NCBI RefSeq assembly: GCF_000321225.1
Contig: NW_004450382.1
Coordinates: 982,932 to 1,046,931 of the forward strand
Length of the DNA stretch: 64,000 bases
Source: Odobenus rosmarus divergens
Taxonomy: Eukaryota; Chordata; Mammalia; Carnivora; Odobenidae
Direction of reading: 5' to 3'
Of this stretch, positions 60,901 to 64,000 are shown in pieces (within the stretch, counting starts at the first letter, position 1; every line of letters begins with the position of its first letter). The notes beneath the pieces are model-generated. The model worked only from the letters and a program-made list of their open reading frames with translations, made no database searches and was not told where the DNA came from. The position numbers and the translations under genes are program-made.

Positions 60901-61730
60901 CCCTGCTCAGCGGGAAGCCTGCTTCTCCCTCTCCCACTCCTCCTGCTTGTGTTCCCTCTCTCGCTGTCTCTCTGTCAAATAAATAAAATCTTAAAAAAAG
61001 ACCCCAAAAGTTAAAACCCAAGCATAAGTGTAATCTACATCAAGTGCCTTCCAAAACTTCCATCAATATTTCATGTTCCTTCTAAACCCCCTTTCTTAGT
61101 AAAAGCTGACTCACCCAGCTCATATGAATCTCAAAGCTAGTAAATAATCTTGGAAAGCAAAGAAACTTATAAAGTTTTTTTTTTTAAACTTGTTTTTTTT
61201 TTAAAGATTTTATTTATTTGAGAGAGAGAATGAGAGAGAGAGAGCACGAGAGGGAAGAGGGTCAGAGGGAGAAGCAGACTCCCTGCTGAGCAGGGAGCCC
61301 GATGTGGGACTCGATCCCGGGACTCCAGGATCATGACCTGAGCCGAAGGCAGTCACTTAACCAACTGAGCCACCCAGGCGCCCGAAACTTATAAAGTTTT
61401 AAATAGACCACTAATGTGATACAAAACACCCTACTTAAAAACAAGTCAGACTGTTGATTTTGGCTCAGGTTATGATCTCAGGGTTGTGAGATGGAGCCCC
61501 ACATCAGGCTCCAAGCTCAAGGTGGAATTTCTGCCTAAGGATTCTCCCCCTCTCCCTCCACCACCACCCTCCGCTCGCTCTCAAATAAATAAACCTTTAA
61601 AGAAACAAAACAAAAAACAAAACAAAAACCCCTGCGACTTGAAAGACATACCTTGCCAACTCCAGAAGTGATTTCCCATAGTAAAAGAAGGCTTCTCCAC
61701 ACTCATTAGCAGTCTCTCCATACTTCTTAC
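48837..61730 (-). CDS. NASP: NASP, nuclear autoantigenic sperm protein (histone chaperone), 3' twelve coding exons, 5' end outside the window
   Basis: Read on the - strand, exons 61730-61652, 59926-59817, 59116-58103, 53008-52929, 52359-52274, 52158-52085, 51521-51333, 51212-51046, 50419-50363, 50273-50196, 49513-49385 and 48917-48837 join in phase to about 713 aa plus a split first codon; about the first 74 residues lie beyond 64000. NASP is a nuclear SHNi-TPR chaperone that binds H3-H4 and linker histone H1 and keeps a soluble H3-H4 pool. Visible: part of the TPR array ([20 protein letters not shown] helix), an acidic glutamate-rich insert, TPR repeats [20 protein letters not shown] and [20 protein letters not shown], a charged coiled-coil helix, and a basic nuclear localisation stretch ([21 protein letters not shown] region). 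Converges with CCDC17. Identification is firm. Confidence 0.98.
48918..49384. other. NASP last intron
   Basis: 467 nt, free of young repeats, no other feature seen. Confidence 0.6.
49385..49513 (-). CDS. NASP: NASP coding exon with NLS
   Basis: Acceptor tctgtcttcAG, donor GTGGGC. 43 codons, [20 protein letters not shown] to [12 protein letters not shown]. Completes the bipartite-type basic cluster with the previous exon (RKK|RKP...KKAK). Phase 0 both sides. Confidence 0.97.
49514..50195. other. NASP intron
   Basis: 682 nt, repeat-poor, nothing recognised. Confidence 0.6.
50196..50273 (-). CDS. NASP: NASP small coding exon
   Basis: Acceptor cctttttgtcAG, donor GTAAAT. 26 codons, [20 protein letters not shown] then HLVRKK. 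Carries the first part of the basic nuclear localisation signal. Phase 0 both sides. Confidence 0.96.
50363..50419 (-). CDS. NASP: NASP small coding exon
   Basis: Acceptor cctcttgcacAG, donor GTGAGT. 19 codons, [19 protein letters not shown]. Phase 0 on both sides, so it can be skipped without a frameshift. Ser/Gly-rich linker. Confidence 0.95.
50670..50875 (+). repeat. MIR SINE, sense on + (antisense to NASP)
   Basis: TTATCCCCATTTTACAGATG, AAGTAACACGTCCATAGTCA and AACCCAGTCTGGCTCCAGAG: a clear MIR core. Confidence 0.92.
51046..51212 (-). CDS. NASP: NASP coding exon, C-terminal helix
   Basis: Acceptor ctgttctttgtAG, donor GTTGGT (weak). Encodes [20 protein letters not shown] and [20 protein letters not shown] up to ALKATL. 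Long charged helix that caps the TPR domain. The intron before it is only 120 nt. Confidence 0.97.
51333..51521 (-). CDS. NASP: NASP coding exon, core TPR repeats
   Basis: Acceptor cttttcattAG, donor GTGAGT. Encodes [40 protein letters not shown] and [20 protein letters not shown]. This is the histone-binding TPR core. Phase 1 in and out. Confidence 0.98.
51788..51975 (+). mobile_element. Can-SINE, antisense to NASP
   Basis: GGGTGCCTAGGTGGCTGGCTC (small GGCT duplication) to A-tail; AAAGCCAAT repeats flank. Confidence 0.93.
52085..52158 (-). CDS. NASP: NASP coding exon
   Basis: Acceptor tccttctttcAG, donor GTAATA. Encodes (R)[20 protein letters not shown] and SVES plus one base: a TPR helix pair with the typical small/large pattern. 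Phase 2 in, 1 out. Confidence 0.97.
52274..52359 (-). CDS. NASP: NASP coding exon
   Basis: Acceptor atactttttAG, donor GTAATA. Encodes [20 protein letters not shown] and DLAKIIFK plus two bases; the helix [15 protein letters not shown] begins the second TPR block. Phase 0 in, 2 out. Confidence 0.97.
52641..52827 (+). mobile_element. Can-SINE, antisense to NASP
   Basis: AAAGAGTCCCCAATCC / AAAGTCCCCAATCC flanks; TCATGAATAAATA-tail subtype. Confidence 0.95.
52929..53008 (-). CDS. NASP: NASP coding exon
   Basis: Acceptor ttttgcttacAG, donor GTAAAT. Encodes (E)[20 protein letters not shown] and SLLENK. Glu/Asp-rich continuation. The start completes the same split Glu codon whether it follows the 1014-nt exon or the 59817-59926 exon. 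Confidence 0.96.
53009..54018. other. NASP intron, repeat-poor part
   Basis: 1 kb with no exon or clear repeat. Confidence 0.5.
54019..54134 (+). mobile_element. Short tRNA-type SINE
   Basis: GGGCGCCTGGCTGGCTCGGA through GAGCTCGAGCCCCATGCTGG and A13. Confidence 0.9.
54138..54320 (+). mobile_element. Can-SINE inserted at the tail of the short SINE
   Basis: AAAAAAATTCCT on both sides (about 54125 and 54320): target site is the poly(A) tail of the preceding element. Confidence 0.94.
54330..55300. other. NASP intron, unassigned
   Basis: No exon or repeat recognised. Confidence 0.5.
55306..55425 (+). mobile_element. Short tRNA-type SINE
   Basis: GGGTGCCTGGCTGGCTCAGT through GGTTCGAGCCCCACATTGGG; flanks AAGAGAAAACC / GAGAGAAAACC. 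Confidence 0.9.
55513..55706 (+). mobile_element. Can-SINE
   Basis: Target site GTTTAGGCCTTA at 55501-55512; GTTTAAGCCTTA at 55707-55718. Confidence 0.95.
55701..55778 (+). repeat. 30-bp tandem repeat built from A-tail plus target site
   Basis: GTTTAGGCCTTAGAAGAAGG plus GGAAAAAAAA recurs with period 30 (starts 55707, 55737, 55767). Confidence 0.93.
55780..55935 (-). repeat. MIR SINE, antisense on + (sense to NASP)
   Basis: GGCTGTGTGACCAGGGCAAA, TTACTTAAGCTCTTTCTGCC and TCATTTGTAAAATACGG. Confidence 0.85.
55990..56382 (+). mobile_element. Can-SINE split by a younger Can-SINE
   Basis: Head 55990-56030 (GGATGCCTGGGTGGCAGTCA), body 56231-56382. Outer flanks ATGACCAGAG / AGTGACCAGAA. Confidence 0.93.
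56031..56230 (+). mobile_element. Nested younger Can-SINE
   Basis: Perfect 17-bp target-site duplication AAGAATCTGACTCTTGG at 56014-56030 and 56231-56247, which is itself SINE sequence. Confidence 0.97.
56475..56622 (-). repeat. MIR SINE, antisense on +
   Basis: AGAGTCTGATTCTAGTTCTA, GCCTCAATTTCCTCATGGCT and AATACTACCTACTACATAG. Confidence 0.8.
56629..56790 (+). mobile_element. Can-SINE, shortened
   Basis: Internal deletions in the body; flanks AATGTATGTGGG / AAGTATGTGGG. Confidence 0.92.
56800..58102. other. NASP intron before the acidic exon's 3' side
   Basis: 1.3 kb without young repeats, no other feature recognised. Confidence 0.5.
58103..59116 (-). CDS. NASP: NASP large acidic exon of the long (testis/embryonic) isoform
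   Basis: Acceptor accatgtAG before 59116, donor GTAACG after 58103. 1014 nt, 337 full codons, from [20 protein letters not shown] to EEQMKEGE. Very rich in Glu, Lys, Ala, Val and Thr with repeated GxExxxxVxxExP-like phrasing; no hydrophobic segment. Family knowledge: including it gives tNASP, skipping it gives sNASP, and it interrupts a TPR motif. Both junctions are phase 1 and the length is a multiple of three, so the sequence itself shows that skipping keeps the frame. Long open frames on the opposite strand are by-products of its composition. Confidence 0.98.
59117..59816. other. NASP intron upstream of the acidic exon
   Basis: 700 nt, SINE-free. The lack of insertions next to an alternatively used exon may reflect splicing signals (inference). 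Confidence 0.5.
59817..59926 (-). CDS. NASP: NASP coding exon, start of acidic region
   Basis: Acceptor gttctcctAG, donor GTATGT. Encodes (R)[20 protein letters not shown] and [16 protein letters not shown] plus one base. The glutamate run starts here. Phase 2 in, 1 out. Confidence 0.97.
60411..60616 (+). mobile_element. Can-SINE
   Basis: GGGGCACTTGGGTGGCTCAA to A-rich tail; flanks GACTACGGGTTTT / GACCACCGGTTTT. Confidence 0.93.
60813..60997 (+). mobile_element. Can-SINE
   Basis: GGGGCGCCTGGGTGGCTCAG to TCTTAAAAAAA; ACCCCAAAAG flanks. Confidence 0.95.
61179..61384 (-). mobile_element. Can-SINE, antisense on + (sense to NASP)
   Basis: Target-site duplication AAACTTATAAAGTTTT at 61163-61178 and 61385-61400. 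By my reading the only Can-SINE within NASP in the gene's own orientation. Confidence 0.96.
61447..61628 (+). mobile_element. 5'-truncated Can-SINE with CAAAA-rich tail
   Basis: Starts in GATTTTGGCTCAGGTTATGA; tail (CAAAA)n. Its tail ends only 24 nt from the NASP exon at 61652. Confidence 0.85.
61652..61730 (-). CDS. NASP: NASP coding exon, most 5' in window (TPR helix)
   Basis: Acceptor ctttgtagAG, donor GTATGT, on the - strand. Encodes (G)[20 protein letters not shown] and LLELA plus two bases. The acceptor is placed at the second AG so the split Gly codon and 25 full codons agree with the next exon. One residue (FFYYG) differs from the FFFYG I recall in human. Confidence 0.95.
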
Positions 61731-61911
61731 CTCTACAAAGAGAATAAACATCTAATAAGACCTGAATTAACATTTAATCAAAAATACTTATTTCTAGTTC
61801 TCTGAATTATAAAATGGTATTTCTTCAGTGACACATCCTTCTAGGAAACCAATACTCCCCTTTCTTCTTGCTTTCAAGTCAAGTTCAAAGGGACTTTAAA
61901 AAACAATGTAT

Positions 61912-62663
61912 GGGGCGCTTGGGTGACTCAGTTAAGGGTCCGACCCTTGATCTCAGCTCAGGTCTTGATCTCAGGGCCATGAGTTTAAAGCCCCACATTG
62001 TGGGGTGCCTGGGTGGCTGAGATGTCTGACTTCGGCTCACGTCATCTCAGGGTCCCAGGATTGAGCCCTCTATCAGGTTCTGCGCTCAGCGGGGAATCTG
62101 CTTTTCCTCTCCCTCTGCCCCTCCTCCCGCTCCTCCTCCCTCTCTCTCTCTCAAATAAATAAAATCTTTAAAAACAAACAAGTGGGGTGTGCCTGGGCGA
62201 CTCAGTCGTTAAGCACCTGCCTTCGGCTCAGGTCATGATCCCAGGGTCCTGGGATTGAGCCCTGCCATCAGGCTCCCTGCTCAGCAGGAAGCCTGCTTCT
62301 CCCTCTCCCTCTGCTGCTCCCCCCGCTTGTGTTCCTGCTCTGTCAAATAAATAAAATCTTTAAAATAAAAAAAAAACAACAACAACCAACAACAACAAGG
62401 GGCGCCTGGGTGGCTCCAGTTAAGTGTCTGCCTTCAGCTCAGGTCATGACCCCAGGGTCCCAGGATCGAGCCCCACATCACCCCGCATCACATCGGGCTC
62501 TCTGCTCAGCAGGGAGCCTGCTTCTCCCTCTCCCTCTGCCTGCTGCTCTGCCTACTTGTGTGCCCTGTGAAATAAATAAATAAAATCTCTTAAAAACAAA
62601 CAAACATAGCCCCATGTTGGGCTCCAAGCTGGGCATGAAGCCTACTTCTAAAAAAAAAAATTT
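61912..62663 (+). mobile_element. Cluster of four to five Can-SINEs, nested and in tandem
   Basis: Short-type outer copy 61912-62000, broken, resuming at 62609-62663 (AGCCCCATGTTGGGCTCCAA). Between the halves: 62001-62183, 62184-62398 and 62399-62608, all sense on +, each starting in the A-rich tail of the one before. Confidence 0.88.
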
Positions 62664-62678
62664 AAAAAAAGCATGTGG

Positions 62679-63199
62679 TTATGCTGAGTGAAATAAGTCA
62701 GTCAGAGAAAGACATGTATCATATGACCTCACTGATATGAGGAATTCTTACTCTCAGGAAACAAACTGAGGGTTGCTGGAGTGGTGGGGGGTGGGAGGGA
62801 TTGGGTGGCTGGGTGATAGACATCGGGGAGGGTATGTGCTATGGTGAGCGCTGTGAATTGTACAAGACCGATGAATCACGGATCTGTACTTCTGAAACAA
62901 ATAATGCAATATATGTTAAGAAAAAAAAGAAGAAGAAGAAGAAGATAGCAGGAGGGGAAGAATGAAGGGGAGCAAGTCGGAGGGACCCATTAGAGACGAT
63001 GGACTCTGAAAAACAAACAGGGTTCTAGAGGGGAGGTGGGTGGGGGAATGGGTTAGCCTGGTGATGGGTATTAAAGAGGGCACATTCTGCGTGGAGCACT
63101 GGGTGTTATGCACAAACAATGAATCATGGAACACTGCATCAAAAACTAATGATGTAATGTATGGTGGTTAACATAACAATAAAAAAATTATTAAAAAAA
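62679..63199 (+). mobile_element. L1 3' end, sense, 5'-truncated, with target-site duplication
   Basis: Typical carnivore L1 3' UTR (ATGCTGAGTGAAATAAGTCA ... AACAATGAATCATGGAACAC ... TAACATAACAATAAAAAAAT) ending in poly(A). The duplication AAAAAAAGCATGTGG is perfect at 62664-62678 and 63200-63214. It includes an (AAG)n run at 62927-62945. Confidence 0.95.
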
Positions 63200-63214
63200 A
63201 AAAAAAGCATGTGG

Positions 63215-63470
63215 GTGCGTGCACCCGCGCGCACACACACACAATGTGTGAAGTTAATATATTACCTGGTCTTTCTCTCTATATATGTATGTATGTTCCA
63301 AGTGACATCAATTTGCTGCAGTTATAGTATATAATCTCAGAGCCAAACTACGTTAATAGGTATTTCTCCTGCTATAACATGAGTGTCAGTATGGGCCAGA
63401 ACAGTTAAAGGACCTTTGGCAGGGACCTAAAGGATGAATGAGGTATATGGAAAGACATCATGTTATTAGA
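63215..63470. other. NASP upstream intron with (CA)n
   Basis: GTGCGTGCACCCGCGCGCAC and (CA)n at 63217-63242, then unassigned sequence. Confidence 0.6.
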
Positions 63471-63474
63471 TGTA

Positions 63475-63665
63475 AGAACTTATTCTCTGGAGTCAGACTG
63501 CCTGTGTTCGAATCCCACCTCTAAACCTTAACTAGCTGTATAAACCTTATACTGTGCCTTAGTTTTCTCATCTATAAAATAGAAATGTTAAGAACTGTTC
63601 AAAGATCTAGTCTAAGAATTGAATTAATAATGCCTGTAAAAGTATTTAAAAAATGCTTAGAAATA
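63475..63665 (-). repeat. MIR SINE, antisense on +
   Basis: CTGGAGTCAGACTGCCTGTG, TTCGAATCCCACCTCTAAAC and TCTCATCTATAAAATAGAAA: near full-length core. Confidence 0.9.
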
Positions 63666-64000
63666 CAAACAGCACTATACCTAAGTTTTAGCTATTAATA
63701 TCTAGACAGGAAAGAGGTAAAGGGAAACAAATCACAAGTGTGATAAATGGAAGGAGGAGGTACTTTACATAGAGTAAGGAGACTAGTTTTCATGAAGGAA
63801 AGGACTGGAAGAAGTCATGCAAAGTCAGTCCAGCTAATGGCTTTTACTGCCTAGTGAGAATAACTAGAGAAACTAAGCACAAAGTATTATGAGGGTCATG
63901 TTTAAGTATAACCTACTAGATTAGAATAATGCATCTCAAATTTTCCCCCTCAATATCCTTAAAGGCAGGACAGTGAAAATACTGATCTTTAGATATCTGG
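63666..64000. other. Window end, NASP intron
   Basis: No NASP exon found here on the - strand, so the exons for the first about 74 residues lie outside. Confidence 0.6.

Noticed and set aside
62664..63214. Intact L1 that could still move.
   Set aside because: Only about 520 bp of 3' UTR is present; it has no coding part.
63475..64000. A further NASP 5' exon.
   Set aside because: I searched the - strand for the expected TPR1 sequence before KKYGET and found none; the stretch is MIR and unassigned intron.

Overview
The window is nuclear DNA from a placental mammal of the order Carnivora, most likely an arctoid caniform (bear, seal or mustelid type) rather than a dog. I read about 67 tRNA-Lys-type Can-SINE copies or pieces. 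Their usual head is GGCGCCTGGGTGGCTCAG, not the canid SINEC_Cf head as I remember it, and there are carnivore-type L1 ends at both edges. The sequence is intron-rich, with spliced exons obeying GT/AG and consistent codon phase. Species is an inference from repeats only.

Three genes are present. (1) GPBP1L1 (vasculin-like protein 1) on the + strand: ten coding exons between 9891 and 40052 join in frame to 474 codons plus stop; its promoter and first 5' UTR exon lie to the left, and the 3' UTR probably ends near 40.95 kb. (2) CCDC17 on the + strand, compact, 13 coding exons between 43163 and 46764 (about 593 aa), in a GC-rich stretch. (3) NASP, the histone chaperone, on the - strand: its last 12 coding exons lie between 61730 and 48837, including the 1014-nt acidic exon that separates the long testis/embryonic form from the short somatic form; the first exons are beyond the right edge. 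The order GPBP1L1 - CCDC17 - NASP matches the human 1p34.1 neighbourhood in reverse orientation. CCDC17 and NASP converge tail to tail.

Layout: 1-9.8 kb, upstream intron of GPBP1L1 with an antisense L1 5' end, an internally deleted antisense L1 and several SINEs, plus a possible 5' UTR exon near 8.2 kb; 9.9-12.9 kb, coding exons 1-3; 12.9-26.4 kb, a very large intron holding an old sense L1 cut up by SINEs; 26.4-40 kb, exons 4-10; 41-43.1 kb, intergenic; 43.1-46.8 kb, CCDC17; 46.8-48 kb, short convergent intergenic gap; 48-61.7 kb, NASP; 61.9-63.2 kb, a pile-up of SINEs capped by a 5'-truncated L1 with intact target-site duplications.

I found no evidence of a novel multi-gene system. The observations most worth a second look are: a 3'-truncated 5S rRNA retrocopy with a 17-bp target-site duplication and no poly(A) tail (11.7 kb); two SINEs in opposite orientation sharing three copies of one target site (38.0-38.4 kb); SINE-in-SINE nesting at 17, 23, 56 and 62 kb; post-insertion tandem growth of a SINE flank (55.7 kb); an unexplained one-exon-like open frame with acceptor and poly(A) signal at 47.3 kb; and an apparent C-terminal frame change in CCDC17.
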